Program-made: the position numbers and the translations under genes | Part shown: piece by piece, positions 1 to 8,966 of the stretch | How the letters are laid out: every line of letters begins with the position of its first letter | Position numbering within the stretch: position 1 is the first letter of the stretch | NCBI RefSeq assembly: GCF_000011365.1 | Contig: NC_004463.1 | Span: 9,041,829-9,105,828, forward strand | Source of the DNA: Bradyrhizobium diazoefficiens USDA 110 | GTDB taxonomy: Bacteria; Pseudomonadota; Alphaproteobacteria; Rhizobiales; Xanthobacteraceae | Direction: 5' to 3' | Length of the DNA: 64,000 bases | Notes under the pieces: model-generated | What the model was told of the DNA's origin: nothing | Seen by the model: only the letters and a program-made list of their open reading frames with translations | The model's database searches: none

Positions 1-2
1 TC

Positions 3-40
3 GCCCGGTCAGCCTCAAGGGAGGGAGAAGCTGACCGGGC
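3..40. repeat. 11-bp inverted repeat (hairpin)
   Basis: Perfect arms GCCCGGTCAGC and GCTGACCGGGC are separated by 16 bases. No T-run follows, so it is not an obvious terminator. The core GCCCGGTCA/TGACCGGGC recurs in the hairpin at 14258-14298. The rest of 41-317 holds no gene that I can support. A weaker stem (CCGCAG/CTGCGG, 264-285) is followed by a short T-rich run on the plus strand. Confidence 0.75.
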
Positions 41-317
41 AACGTATCCTCCGGACGAATGCCCTAGAGCAACTACCAGGATTGTGGGCGGTGACTTGGC
101 AATCAGTCTCGGATCGCAGGCAGCGCCGTGGCGAGTCGCCATCGGCAACTTACTACCAAGGAAGGTACAGCGCGACGAACAGTACCAAGAGGATTAGAGC
201 GCACGCCCACGCGAACAATAGCGCCTTATCCATCGGCCGATTCCGATCGATCTCCTCGGCCGCCCGCAGCGGCGTACCACTGCGGCCTTTCTGTTGAGCA
301 ACACAATGGGTGGTGCA

Positions 318-521
318 TCACTCGATTCGTAGATTTTCCGCCGACTCCTTTCCGCGATTTTTCACGATGTCGAAGCTGACTTTTGCGCCCTCTGCGAGCG
401 AAGTAAAACCAGCCTTCTCAACCGCGGAGATGTGGACAAAGACGTCATTGCCGCCGGAATCCGGTTGAATGAACCCATACCCCTTTGTTGGGTTGAACCA
501 CTTCACTGTCCCAATTGCCAC
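318..521 (-). CDS. Cold-shock protein (CspA family)
   Basis: A 67-residue single-domain cold-shock protein that binds single-stranded nucleic acid and acts as an RNA chaperone in the cytoplasm. It has both RNA-binding motifs, KGYGFIQP (RNP1-like) and VFVHISA (RNP2-like), after the typical N-terminus GTVKWFN. I start it at the GTG at 521 because AGGAG-like bases (GGAGAAG) lie just upstream and the family starts here; the open frame runs further upstream but that part is unlike the family. Length matches the family (65-70 residues). It lies 3' of the prophage tail gene on the same strand and may be a host gene flanking the prophage or a carried gene. Confidence 0.93.
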   Translation of the reverse strand: MAIGTVKWFNPTKGYGFIQPDSGGNDVFVHISAVEKAGFTSLAEGAKVSFDIVKNRGKESAENLRIE

Positions 522-622
522 CTTACTTCTCCATTTTTCAAAAATGAAAAGTAGTGCGCGACTCCGACAAAAGAATGGCTTGTCGCGACGCGCGTCCGCA
601 GGCCATACGGGTGGCACCGATC

Positions 623-1968
623 TTACATCCTCGCCAGGACGCTAAGCGCGTTCTGACCTGCCACGTTGATGTTGTTGGCGTTGGTGCCATCGCCCTGTTC
701 GTTGGCTGAGAACACGTGCAAACCCAATAGTGGCGGAGCCGCGTACGCGGCTGCTCCACCGACCTGAGTAGTATTCGTCCGCCTGCAAGAACCCCCTGAC
801 CAATGAAAACGTTGGTCGCATCCACGCCAATACCGGAAACCGCGGCTGCTGAGTTCGTGACCAGACCAATGCGTGATGCATACGAAATCTGCGTCGCATC
901 TTCGGCCAGCCCGAATACAGCCGACACCTGATTGCCTGCGGACGCTCTCGCCTGCCTCACGGTCGCGCTGGAATAGGTGTATGCGAGGCCGCTATCGATC
1001 GCCGCTGCGGATGCCGTCACGCGGTTATAGGCATTCCACACGCCGAGGTACCCAGCCACACCGCCAGACCCCGAACCGCCAAGAATCCAATCAAGTTGCG
1101 ACGATGCATTGCTGCGCGTGGTGCCTCCGCGCCACGCTGCCGGCCCATTGGTGATGGCTTGATTGTTGAGCCAGATACCATTGACCTGGCCCAACGCCGT
1201 TCCAGCCGAGCGCACCGTGTCGCTTGTCCAGTCGGGACCGTGAGGCAGCCGCAGCGTACCGCTGTCGTTCCAGACAAACCAGTCATTGACCTTGCTGGCG
1301 CCGATCGCCGCGGGGTTCTTGGTGATGTCGGTCGTCGCGATCGACAACTCGGCAAATGTCGTCATCGTGAGTTTGGTGCCGTCATAGATTGGCACCTGAT
1401 TGCCGTTGTAGAGCGCATAGTACAGCGTCGTTTTGGCGCTCTGCGTCGTCGTCATCACGGGCGTTGCGCTCACCAGGGTCAGGCGACCTTGCGGCGGAGA
1501 CAGAACCCCGAGATTGCCACGTGACGTTTGAGCACTCGCCACGTCCGACAGATTGTTGGCGCTCGACAGATCACCAGCCCCAGGCTGGCCCACCACGTTG
1601 AAGTTCCAGTCCGCGAGCGTGCCGCTGCCGCCGGTCTTGTCGGACGTCATGGTCAGCGTCGTGCCGCTGTAGGTGACGAGGCCTTCCATCCAATTCGCCG
1701 TGTTCGCCGCCGAGCTAGCCCGCACGCGAGCGCCATTCTGATAGGCGAGGCCGGCCTGCGTGGTGAACGCTTTGGATCCGGTGCCGATAGCGAGCGACGT
1801 GGTCGAAGTGCCGCCATACGTGGGGGCGTTGGCCCCCGCAGCACCGGTTGAGCCCGTGGCGCCAGCATCCCCCTTCGACGCCAGCAATTGCCAGTATGTC
1901 GCATTCGGAGGCGTGTGGTTGGTGTGGCCGAGATCGGAGGTCATTCGATCGATCGAGAACGGGACCAA
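623..1968 (-). pseudogene. Phage tail fibre-like protein, frameshifted
   Basis: A glycine/serine/threonine-rich structural protein with a short collagen-like Gly-X-Y stretch near the N-terminus (KGDAGATGSTGAAGA), typical of phage tail fibre or collar proteins. The reading frame is broken near 780. Beyond that point the frame two bases on reads VGGAAAYAAPP, then GLHVFSANEQGDG and ends with VLARM at the stop at 623-625, far more protein-like than the arginine-rich tail in the original frame. One base is missing there. The N-terminus also looks cut: HTNHTPPNATYW normally sits inside a longer tail protein, and at about 1930 it abuts a DUF3892 fragment on the other strand. The start at 1968 is therefore only the first available ATG. 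Confidence 0.7.
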
Positions 1969-2101
1969 TACATTCTTTACGTTGGTCGGCGGTAAGCGCG
2001 CGGACGTTGGCGTCGTTAGCGGCCCGAACGGAAAATATGTTCGAACTCACGCTGACGGCTACTACAACGATAACCTACTAGCTCTGCCGGAGTGTCCGTG
2101 A
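1941..2101 (+). pseudogene. DUF3892 C-terminal fragment
   Basis: The frame reading IRSIENGTNTFF and ending GKYVRTHADG, DNLLALPECP matches, position for position, the C-terminal half of the complete DUF3892 protein at 60959-61255 (KEIENGVWEFYV, HKYIKTKADG, DNLLSLPECP). The N-terminal half is absent: upstream of about 1940 the sequence is the tail gene read in antisense. DUF3892 has no known function. This is a remnant left by a recombination or deletion that joined it to the prophage tail gene. Confidence 0.7.
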
Positions 2102-2104
2102 GTT

Positions 2105-2470
2105 TTAGTCAAGTAAATCGTCCGCCTCCTCTGCCGGCGCCCAACTGATCTTGCTCGCATCGGCCGGTGTCGCGCCCATACTGCTTAGGCACAGCCTCAG
2201 TAGGCTGAGCGATTTTGTACCCATCTCCGCGCCGCTTTGCAGGCGAGCGCGCAAGACTGATGCGATGGAGACAAGACAACGGTGAGATGCATTGAGCCAT
2301 GGCAACTCGCTGGCGAATTCACGCCATGCATTGGCCTGTTGCTCGTTTAGCCAAGTGGGTGGAGCGCCGATTTCGGCACCGGTTGGATCGTTGCGTTTAT
2401 AGCGGCCAGCATTGATGATGTGCCGGCCTTCAACCAGCGCCTTGGCGGCCGGCTTTCTTGGTCGTGGCAT
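2105..2470 (-). CDS. Phage terminase small subunit, P27 family (probable)
   Basis: A 121-residue protein with the layout of P27-type terminase small subunits, which bind phage DNA and direct the large subunit during packaging. It opens with a basic MPRPRKPAAK segment, followed by GRY(K)RND and PPTWLNEQQANAWREF, and ends with an acidic helical tail. I start at the ATG at 2470, because residues encoded further upstream are low-complexity and unlike the family. It lies between the tail remnant and the prohead protease. A large subunit and portal gene, expected nearby, are missing, so packaging cannot be functional from this locus alone. Confidence 0.62.
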   Translation of the reverse strand: MPRPRKPAAKALVEGRHIINAGRYKRNDPTGAEIGAPPTWLNEQQANAWREFASELPWLNASHRCLVSIASVLRARLQSGAEMGTKSLSLLRLCLSSMGATPADASKISWAPAEEADDLLD

Positions 2471-2571
2471 TTTGCCCCTGGGGGTCCGAATTGCAGATGC
2501 GCGTGAAATGGGGGGCCGCCGGTAGCTAGTGGCGGCAGTGGGAGGGATCTGACCCACCCCTCCCCCTGCGC

Positions 2572-3062
2572 TTAAAGGATGCCGCGGGCCCGCATCTTCG
2601 CTTCAACGCGCCGTCGTGCTGCCTGGTTGTTGCTGGATGCTCGACTGATCTGAGCTGAGGTGTCCTTGCCGTAGGCTCCCCACAGGACCAAGCTGATCTC
2701 GAAAAGTTTGGCCTCGGTGATGAGGCGCTTCGGAATGTCGCCACCGTCGTCCCACTCCTCGACAACTGGAGTAAACGACACGCTCACCTCGTTGACAGTG
2801 CCAAGGCCTCCTGCCCTAAAGGCGCATCAGGATGCGGCTCTAACGAGTAGTAGAGTCCGACGTTATCCGAACGTAGTTTGAGGGTGCCGTTGCTGATGCG
2901 CCCCAGAGGCCTGCTGACATCATGACTGCAAAGCGCGGCGACGTCTGGATTTTGCGCGATGTGCTTGTCGAATGCGCCGCGCGCGAAGCGTTCCTCGAAG
3001 AGCCCCGCGATGATGGCCGGCCGATTCCAGGAAATCGCGAATCCTGAGATGGTTTCAGCCAT
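2572..3062 (-). pseudogene. HK97-type prohead protease, frameshifted
   Basis: The first part (from the ATG at 3062) reads as an HK97 prohead protease: ISGFAISWNRPAII, LFEERFARGAFDKHI, CSHDVSRPLGR and GTLKLRSDNVGLYYSLE, including the conserved His-Asp pair of this serine protease family. It hits a stop at about 2786, while the frame one base over resumes VNEVSVSFTPVVEEWDD then ITEAKLFEISLVLWGAY, the conserved C-terminal part (family: hits A-L-x-E-x-S-x-V-x-x-P-A-Y). Either a one-base indel or an indel with loss of a few codons separates the halves. Its start overlaps the stop of the 59-residue gene upstream (ATGGCTGA). Confidence 0.78.
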
Positions 3063-3234
3063 TGCGTTGCGTCACCCGCAATCGTTTCTCGCGTTTCGCT
3101 TGCATCAACTTGCGCGCAATCACGGCTGGTGAGTCCGAGCACTCGGAGTGTCGGCTTTCGCCAGGCATCTTTACACGGCGCCGAACTGGCTTTCGGTCGG
3201 CCACATCGGAAGTGCGTTCGGATCCCTTAGACAT
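3055..3234 (-). CDS. Small basic prophage protein (59 aa), unknown
   Basis: A 59-codon gene hidden between two larger prophage genes. It starts ATGTCTAA, overlapping the real stop of the upstream coiled-coil gene, and ends ATGGCTGA, overlapping the start of the prohead protease. Such stop-start overlaps at both ends are typical of translationally coupled phage genes. The product is basic and contains VADRKPVRRRVKMPGE and a C-terminal helix rich in Arg/Lys (ARKLMQAKREKRLRV). I do not recognise a family. The position before the protease is where head genes lie. Confidence 0.6.
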   Translation of the reverse strand: MSKGSERTSDVADRKPVRRRVKMPGESRHSECSDSPAVIARKLMQAKREKRLRVTQRNG

Positions 3235-3816
3235 TGTGGCCCGCCTCCTTCACTTCCTTCAAAAAGTAAAAAGCGCGGCCTTCGCGCCGATCGCCCAAGA
3301 AGTGCGCGCGCACTGGCCGCAGATAACCGAGGCGCACATCCTCGCGCTCCAGATCGTCCAGCAGCGCGTCGTGCTTTTCTCGGGCTTGGCTGCTTCCAAC
3401 GCGCGAGCGGCCTCACATACCGCACCCAAACGGCGCTGGTACTCTGGCATCACGGTGAAGCACACGAGCTTGGAGGCTACGTTCCGCGCTTCGTCTGTGC
3501 GCCTATGCAGGACCTCCCGCGCTGACTCGATGTTTGCTATCTCCGTGGTGACTTCGCGGAGCTGCCGCGACAGATCGGCAATGCTGTCAGTAGGATCGTC
3601 ACCAAGCAGCGCGGCCACGCCGGGCGAGATATGTTTCCCAAAAGCCGCCCTGCCCGCCTCGATCTTACCGCGCAGTTTCGAGCGCTCGCTGTTGAGCTTA
3701 GAGTCTCTCTGCTCCAATTCCACGCGTTTCGCGATCAGGTCGGCGTACGAGCTGTCGGCCTCCGCGAGGCTGGGGACGCGGAATTCGTCGGTGGTCTTCG
3801 TCTTCAACGGAGCCAT
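3227..3816 (-). pseudogene. Coiled-coil prophage protein, frameshifted
   Basis: The product is largely helical, with long charged heptad-like stretches (LIAKRVELEQRDSKLNSE, LSRQLREVTTEIANIES), and I do not recognise the family. The frame is intact to about residue 145. At the AAAA run near 3378 it slips; with one A fewer it continues KPEKHDALLDDLERED, RLGYLRPVRAHFLGDR and ends FYFLKEVKEAGHNV at a stop (3227-3229) that overlaps the ATG of the next small gene. That perfect overlap argues that the shifted frame is the ancestral one and that one base was inserted. Confidence 0.65.
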
Positions 3817-4349
3817 TAGGCAACAACCTTTCCAAACAATGCATCAATGATACCGGCCACAGCGGCGACGTTGATGGTGACTGACTTGTGATGGCCATTG
3901 GATTGCCAGTGAGCGCAATGAGCGCCCGGCTGACTGAAGCGACTGACCGACCCATCAGGTTTGTGAATCGCGACGGCTCTACAATTGCAGGATACGGCAA
4001 CCTGAGATTTTCGCGCCTCCGCGACGCCAGTGCGTGCGTCCTCGACCAAAATCGCAACAGCGATCGGCGCGTTGGGAATCGACTGCGGGGCCCCATCCAG
4101 GTTGACACTACCGGGTGTCATCGCGTGGTAGGCGCGGACCGCGTCAACAGCGGTGTGCAACTCGGTGTCAGAGGCGAGCGCAACAACGAGGTCGAGAACA
4201 TTGTCCTCGTCTAGCTCAGGCGCAACGCCCGGTGCGCCGGAAGGCAAGATTCCGGCTTCCTGCAAACGCCTGGCGATTCCGGTGCTTCGCGAGCGCGGGA
4301 AATCAAGATGACGCTCGATCGCGTCGAGCACGTGATTCCAAGTGGCCAT
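3816..4349 (-). CDS. Hypothetical prophage protein (177 aa)
   Basis: I do not recognise a family. The N-terminal 30 residues (TWNHVLDAIERHL, STGIARRLQEAGILPSG) read like a small helical DNA-binding or adaptor segment; the middle is hydrophobic and helical; the C-terminal part has a Cys pair (VSCNCRAVAI). Its stop overlaps the ATG of the coiled-coil gene by one base, so they are probably cotranscribed. The position, directly upstream of structural genes, is like that of prophage regulators, but this is inference only. Confidence 0.55.
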   Translation of the reverse strand: MATWNHVLDAIERHLDFPRSRSTGIARRLQEAGILPSGAPGVAPELDEDNVLDLVVALASDTELHTAVDAVRAYHAMTPGSVNLDGAPQSIPNAPIAVAILVEDARTGVAEARKSQVAVSCNCRAVAIHKPDGSVSRFSQPGAHCAHWQSNGHHKSVTINVAAVAGIIDALFGKVVA

Positions 4350-4395
4350 TGGGGCCGCTCTCCTTTCAGGATTGGAAATTGCGATTGGAGGGTTA

Positions 4396-4418
4396 AATAA
4401 AACGCCGCATGCAGCGGC
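4396..4418 (-). terminator. Rho-independent terminator (minus strand)
   Basis: Read on the minus strand: stem GCCGC, loop TGCAT, stem GCGGC, then GTTTTATTT. It lies between the 4547-5182 gene and the next gene, so it would separate two minus-strand transcripts. A second small hairpin (AGACCAC/GTGGTCT) is at 4489-4507. Confidence 0.6.
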
Positions 4419-4546
4419 TTCGCGGCTCAGGGCCGGGAAAAAGTGGCGACGCCGGGTGGTGGCCAGCGCGCCGAGTGCACGTCACGTCAGACCACAAATC
4501 GTGGTCTTCAAGGTGATACGTTCCCAACTATGGCGAAAACTGGATT

Positions 4547-5182
4547 TTAAGCCGCCAGCGCGATTTTCCTCCGGCGCGGCCTGTTCCTGCGAATGTCGGG
4601 CTCATTATCATTGGCCACCTGCGTCAGGAATCGCTTGGCGTCGATTGCCCGGATCATGGCGTCCTCAACGGCACCGAATTGCATGAGCCGAATGCCGCTT
4701 GTCGCCGGGGCGGTGCGGCCCGCAAGAAATTCAGCGCCCTCCGCAACTGCATGCGACCACCTGGAGTACGGTGCGCCCACGTCCTGCTGCCAATCCAGTA
4801 GCTCTGGCCTGGCGGGCTTGCCGGGCTTGTTGGGGGTGGCCGCCTGTTTGGTGCGGCGCTTGCCTTTGCTCTGGCGATATTGCTCGGCAGTTGAATGCCA
4901 TCGCCCGTCCAAACCAAACCACTTGGACATATCCGCATTAAACGTCGCCCTCGCCGCCGCATCCAATTGCCAGCCATGGGCCGGCCCCATACCGGGGAAG
5001 CGGCGGTGTAGAATGCGGTTCAGCTCGCCAGGGCGCGGGCGGACCTCGGTAACATGGTCGGCTGCTATGGGTTGGTCGTTGTCGTTTGCGTGTTGCATTG
5101 GTTGTCTCTCGTGACGAGCGTACCTGACCGCTTCTGCGGTCTTGTGCGTCGGCATCTGCGTGCCGATCGAATAATCAAACAA
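4547..5182 (-). CDS. Hypothetical prophage protein (211 aa)
   Basis: Unrecognised. It contains a hydrophilic, Asn/Asp-rich start (MQHANDNDQPIAADH) and the segment LNRILHRRFPGMGPAHGW, a basic linker and a C-terminal RRNRPRRRK tail. The first ATG is at 5182; the ATG 28 codons later is an alternative because the sequence before it is less protein-like. It follows the helicase gene on the same strand with a gap of about 320 bases and is followed by the terminator at 4396-4418. Confidence 0.5.
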   Translation of the reverse strand: MFDYSIGTQMPTHKTAEAVRYARHERQPMQHANDNDQPIAADHVTEVRPRPGELNRILHRRFPGMGPAHGWQLDAAARATFNADMSKWFGLDGRWHSTAEQYRQSKGKRRTKQAATPNKPGKPARPELLDWQQDVGAPYSRWSHAVAEGAEFLAGRTAPATSGIRLMQFGAVEDAMIRAIDAKRFLTQVANDNEPDIRRNRPRRRKIALAA

Positions 5183-5499
5183 TCAAAAAAAGTTATACGT
5201 AACTCGGCCACTGGTTCGGGCGGCTCGCGGGATCCAAGGGATTTGCTATATCCCCGCCCCATGTTTTGGTTTTCATTTTGCACTCGGAGATGTTTTCCTG
5301 GGGGCGCGGGTCCCTATGTGAACGGCGGGAGAGATCAGCTAGACCCCGCCGCCGTGCGCGGTGTGCGCGATGTGCGTGATTTTCACGTATGACTCTCTAC
5401 ACGCGCGCGCGAAGCGCCTATAATGGAAAAATCGCGCACATGTCGCACACGTAGCACCGACCATTGAAATCATTTCGTTTTCCCGTGCGCGATCCGTGC
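5183..5499. other. Intergenic region with GTGCG/CGCAC repeats
   Basis: No gene seen. The stretch 5355-5455 is full of short inverted copies of the same word: GTGTGCGCGATGTGCGTGA near 5357 and CGCGCACATGTCGCACACG near 5432. Such clustered inverted words upstream of a phage gene could be an operator or a replication-protein binding region; the sequence alone cannot decide. Confidence 0.4.
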
Positions 5500-6927
5500 T
5501 CAATCGCGCACGCTAGGTTCTTTCTCGGCCTGCCTAAGCAGTTGCAGTCCGATATAGAGTTGTCCGCCGCGTACCCTTTGCCCCTTCTTGAAGCCACTCT
5601 TGGTCAGCGACTGGACAAATCCCTTCTGGCTTCCGGGGCGCTCGCCAGATGCTTCAGCATAATCGGTCCACGATTTGAACAGATCCGCGACGAAGTCTGA
5701 GATGCTACGATTGTCCGGCTCAACTCGGCAAGCATCCTTCAGCCACTGGCCGAACGTGTCTTGCTCGGCAAAATACGTTTCGGTCGCCTCAACAATAGAT
5801 GCAGGTCGCACCAAACCATTGCGCTGCCAGTCCCGGCACCCATCAACCATCCACCGCAGAATGGCGGGCGCCTCACCGCGAAGCTTTGCTTCAAGTTCAC
5901 GATCCGGCTTCGTCGGCTTTCGCGTGAACGGCACGATGTTGAATCGCCGCCGGGCTGCGGCGTCGACGCTATGCAGTGCTGGCTGGTGGTTTCCAACCAC
6001 AAACAGTTTGAATTGCGGCTGGAACGTAAAGAAGTCCTGCCTCATAAAGCGCGCTGAAATCGCATCGCCGCCCGTCATCTGTTTTATTCGCGACTCGGCC
6101 CAAGCCCTGCCCTCCTCTGTCTCGCTGGCGCTGACTAGACGCGCACCGCGCAACATCGCCAAGTCTGTCGGGTGTCTGTCACTGCGGCTGGCAACGAACG
6201 TGTCCATTGACGCCGTAGTCGCATAATCGTGCAGAATATAGCTAGTGGTGTTGAGAAAAACCGATTTCCCATTACCGCCGTCGCCATGCACAAAGACAAG
6301 TGCATGTTCGCGCGTGTCGCCCGTAAGGCAGTAGCCGCACCACTGCTGCAGAAAGCGGATCATTTCACCGTCGCCGCCAGTCGCGTCTTGAAGAAATCGC
6401 AACCAAAGTGGACAGTCTGCCTGGGCAGACGGCGCGGTGGACGTTAGTTTGGTAATGCCATCTGCAGGGTCGGCAGCGCGCATTTTCCCTGTACGCAGAT
6501 CAACGGTGCCGTCTGGCGTTCCGAGCAGAAACGGGTCGCGGTCCCAAGCCTCGATCGTGACGGCGAAGGTTGGGTCATTGCGAGCGAACCCCTCGACTCC
6601 TGAAGCGAATGAACGCTTTCGTATAGTCGCGAGCGCCTTCGGAGACAGGCCCTGTGACATATCGCGGGCCATCACCCTAACATGGTGAGCCGCAAGGCCG
6701 ACTTCGTTCCTGCGCCAGTACGAACCATCCCATTCAAACCACGCGCCAGTGGAGTGGCAGAAGCGCAGCGTGTCTCGATAGGTGCTCGCGAATATATACG
6801 CAACACTATCCTCGGTTACCGAAGTGCCGGGATTAGATGCGGGTTTGTTGTCGTTGGCTGCGACAGGCTCCTCATCGCGGGCTTCAACGGTTGAATTGGA
6901 CGCGTCGGTTTTAATTGCATTTTGCAT
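5500..6927 (-). CDS. P4-type phage/plasmid primase-helicase (D5 family)
   Basis: A 475-residue replicative helicase of the phage/plasmid primase P4 family: a D5_N domain (about residues 45-200) leads into a superfamily 3 helicase. Walker A GDGGNGKS lies at 215-222, followed by ASMDTFVA, a Walker B/sensor-like SASETEEG and FKLFVVGNHQPAL, VDAAARRRFNIVPF, all landmark segments of the family. It would unwind DNA at the prophage origin. It works with the prim-pol gene directly upstream (start 12 bases after that frame's stop, or directly adjacent if that gene ends in the other frame). The gene is intact although its partner is frameshifted. Confidence 0.9.
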   Translation of the reverse strand: MQNAIKTDASNSTVEARDEEPVAANDNKPASNPGTSVTEDSVAYIFASTYRDTLRFCHSTGAWFEWDGSYWRRNEVGLAAHHVRVMARDMSQGLSPKALATIRKRSFASGVEGFARNDPTFAVTIEAWDRDPFLLGTPDGTVDLRTGKMRAADPADGITKLTSTAPSAQADCPLWLRFLQDATGGDGEMIRFLQQWCGYCLTGDTREHALVFVHGDGGNGKSVFLNTTSYILHDYATTASMDTFVASRSDRHPTDLAMLRGARLVSASETEEGRAWAESRIKQMTGGDAISARFMRQDFFTFQPQFKLFVVGNHQPALHSVDAAARRRFNIVPFTRKPTKPDRELEAKLRGEAPAILRWMVDGCRDWQRNGLVRPASIVEATETYFAEQDTFGQWLKDACRVEPDNRSISDFVADLFKSWTDYAEASGERPGSQKGFVQSLTKSGFKKGQRVRGGQLYIGLQLLRQAEKEPSVRD

Positions 6928-6941
6928 TCAGCAATCGCCCT

Positions 6942-7962
6942 TCAGGACAAAGTTGATGTTGATCGACGCGCTGCGGCACGCCTGGCGGGTTGAGTAAGAA
7001 GACGAGCAACGCTGACTGGCTTGGTGTCATCGCCGCCGCCAACTCGTTTACGCAGCCACTCGGCGGCCTCTGACGCGGACATGCTGAGGCTGACTGAAAC
7101 CATGTTGATCGGCGAGTAGCCGGCGTTTCCAGCCGAATAATCGACAATACCACTGGGCTGGATATTCAGCGCGCGGCCTCGCTTCTTCACCTTCGAGTTG
7201 ATCGAGGGGCGGAAGGATGCAACAGCGTGGAAGCCGCCCTGGTACTTGCGCAGATCTTCGAGTCCAAGCTCCGGCACCCATGCATCGAGGCTAGCCAACG
7301 CGCGGCGTTGATGTGTCAGCCCACGGGTGGTCACTATCGACTACCACCGGGCCGCGGTCACTGGCTTTGCTGGCTGGCTTAATCAGCGTCCCGCGCTCGG
7401 CGAAGTACGCCTCCGCCCGAGCCAACAATTCGTCGATCGCCTCTGGTGTGATTTCCGGAAGCTCGGCCAACGGTGTTTCGGCCGGCGAACCGTTGAACCA
7501 TTCGTAAGGTCGGCCCGTATCGGGATGCGTTCCGAACGCCACGAATTGCGTGCGTTCACCAAACGCCTCGACCTGACACTTGGCGCCGTTGATCAGGTAG
7601 GCGCCTGTTGCGCGCTTCTCGCGAGGCTCGGTGGCGCGGAATGCGAACAGGGTCTTCGGTGCCTTGCCCATCCGATACGGCGCTCTGTCCGACCCCGGCA
7701 ACTCCATCACCATCGCGCGGATAGCGTCGGCAGTCTCAGCGTCCGGCGTGTCGACATCAAGCCCCACAAGTTCGCCGCAGAGCAGACCCGTATTTGTGGC
7801 GTCCGGATAGTTGCGAGCGATGCCTTCCATTTGCGCAGCGGACCACCGCGAGCGCTGCCAGTTACCCATGACAGCGGCTTTGCCACTACACGCGACGGGA
7901 CGGTATCCGTAAGCAATAAGGCTGCGACGAAGGTGGATAATGCGCTTAAGCGTGGCCCGCAT
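6942..7962 (-). pseudogene. Bifunctional primase-polymerase (prim-pol), frameshifted
   Basis: The N-terminal half is an archaeo-eukaryotic-type primase/polymerase domain: RPVACSGKAAVMGNW, TNTGLLCGELVGLDVDTPD (catalytic Asp pair at 69 and 71) and KCQVEAFGERTQFVAFGTHPDTG. The frame is lost at about 7310-7320 (DSDHPWADTST, then stop) and resumes one base over as THQRRALASLDAWVPELG through ISAS-type C-terminal helix SASEAAEWLRKRVGGG. A second slip near 6970 is possible, since a third frame ends FVLKGDC with its stop adjacent to the helicase ATG. It would synthesise primers for the adjacent D5 helicase. Confidence 0.8.
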
Positions 7963-8164
7963 GTTGGCAATCGCCCTCTAAAACGAGAGATGAAATTGAT
8001 TCGACCATCGCGGGCGAAAGCGCAGCCCCGCGCGCGTAAGCTCGATGCGATCCATCGGCCGCACGCACAATGCGCACGCCGAACAACTTCACCCCTTCGC
8101 AGACTTCGACGTCCGCAAGGGCAACGTCAGCACCGAGCGGCGAATGAGTGGCGAGGATTTTCAT
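7946..8164 (-). CDS. Small conserved prophage protein (72 aa), unknown
   Basis: Reads MKILATHSPLGAD, VEVCEGVKLFGVRIVRAADG and RAYARGAALSPAMVESI. The compact beta-rich beginning and even composition look like a real small protein; I recall similar small genes beside prophage replication genes but cannot name the family. It overlaps the start of prim-pol by 17 bases and the gene upstream by about 38 bases, consistent with one replication operon. Confidence 0.6.
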   Translation of the reverse strand: MKILATHSPLGADVALADVEVCEGVKLFGVRIVRAADGSHRAYARGAALSPAMVESISSLVLEGDCQHAGHA

Positions 8165-8297
8165 ATTCCGGGTCTCCCTCGATCAGAAGCTTAGTCAGTT
8201 GCCGGTCGACCTGAACCGGATCGTAATACAGGTTGAACGAGCCGGGGATCTTGACCGGCTCTCTGAAGTTGTGGTGGAAATTGAGTTGTGGCTGCAC
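8127..8297 (-). CDS. Small prophage protein (56 aa), unknown
   Basis: Starts with GTG at 8297, six bases after a strong GGAGG ribosome-binding site. The product reads MQPQLNFHHNF, then VKIPGSFNLYYDPVQVDRQL and LLIEGDPEYENPRHS. No family recognised. Its 3' end overlaps the following small gene by 38 bases in another frame. It is the first intact gene of the replication operon, since the gene upstream is cut by the IS3 element. Confidence 0.6.
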   Translation of the reverse strand: MQPQLNFHHNFREPVKIPGSFNLYYDPVQVDRQLTKLLIEGDPEYENPRHSFAARC

Positions 8298-8660
8298 ACA
8301 ATTCCTCCGTTCGTAGTGTGTGATGAGTAGTGAGATTTTTCGGGCGTGACACTAAAGGTCGCGCTGCAGATATTTGGCGGGCGACGCGGGGCTGTTGTTC
8401 ACGCAGCTACCTTGGACTTGCCGTTATCGTTTGCGCCGCGGGCAGCAAGCCGCCGCCGCGCGCGTGTCATCACGTCATCCTTCGACTGCATAGCGGCAAG
8501 CTCCCGCTCCAGGCGTTCGACGTAGGGCGCGAAGCCCGGCCGGTCGTGCAGCACCATCACCTCGGCGATGAGAGAGCTGGCCTCGCAAATTCGGACAGTA
8601 GCTTGAGTGGATTTTCTGCCTGACAGCGGCGAGGATTCTTGCTGCGAATCAGGAGCGAAG

Positions 8661-8966
8661 ATGACGAAGAAGAGCCGCCGGACGCATTCTCCGGCATTCA
8701 AGGCGAAGGTTGCTTTGGCTGCGGTCAAAGGAGACAAGACACTGGCGGAGCTGGCGCAACTGTTTGATGTTCATCCGAACCAGATCACGATCTGGAAAAA
8801 CCAGCTCCTGGAAGGCGCCGCCGGCGTGTTTGGGCATGACAAGACATCGGCCGAGACGCCGGTCGATTTGAAGGCGTTACATGCCAAGATCGGCGAGCTG
8901 GCGTTGGAAAACGATTTTTTGTCCGGCGCGCTCACCAAGGCGGGCCTGCTGAGCGCAAAGCGATGA
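8661..8966 (+). CDS. IS3-family transposase OrfA
   Basis: A 101-residue OrfA: helix-turn-helix of the IS3/IS911 type (MTKKSRRTHSPAFKAKVALA, LAELAQLFDVHPNQITIWK) followed by a leucine-zipper-like helix (LHAKIGELALENDFLSGAL). It binds the element ends and joins OrfB. I take the ATG at 8661, not the GTG at 8607 that lies in the terminal repeat. It ends AAGCGATGATCG, overlapping the ATG of OrfB (ATGA). Confidence 0.93.
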   Translation: MTKKSRRTHSPAFKAKVALAAVKGDKTLAELAQLFDVHPNQITIWKNQLLEGAAGVFGHDKTSAETPVDLKALHAKIGELALENDFLSGALTKAGLLSAKR

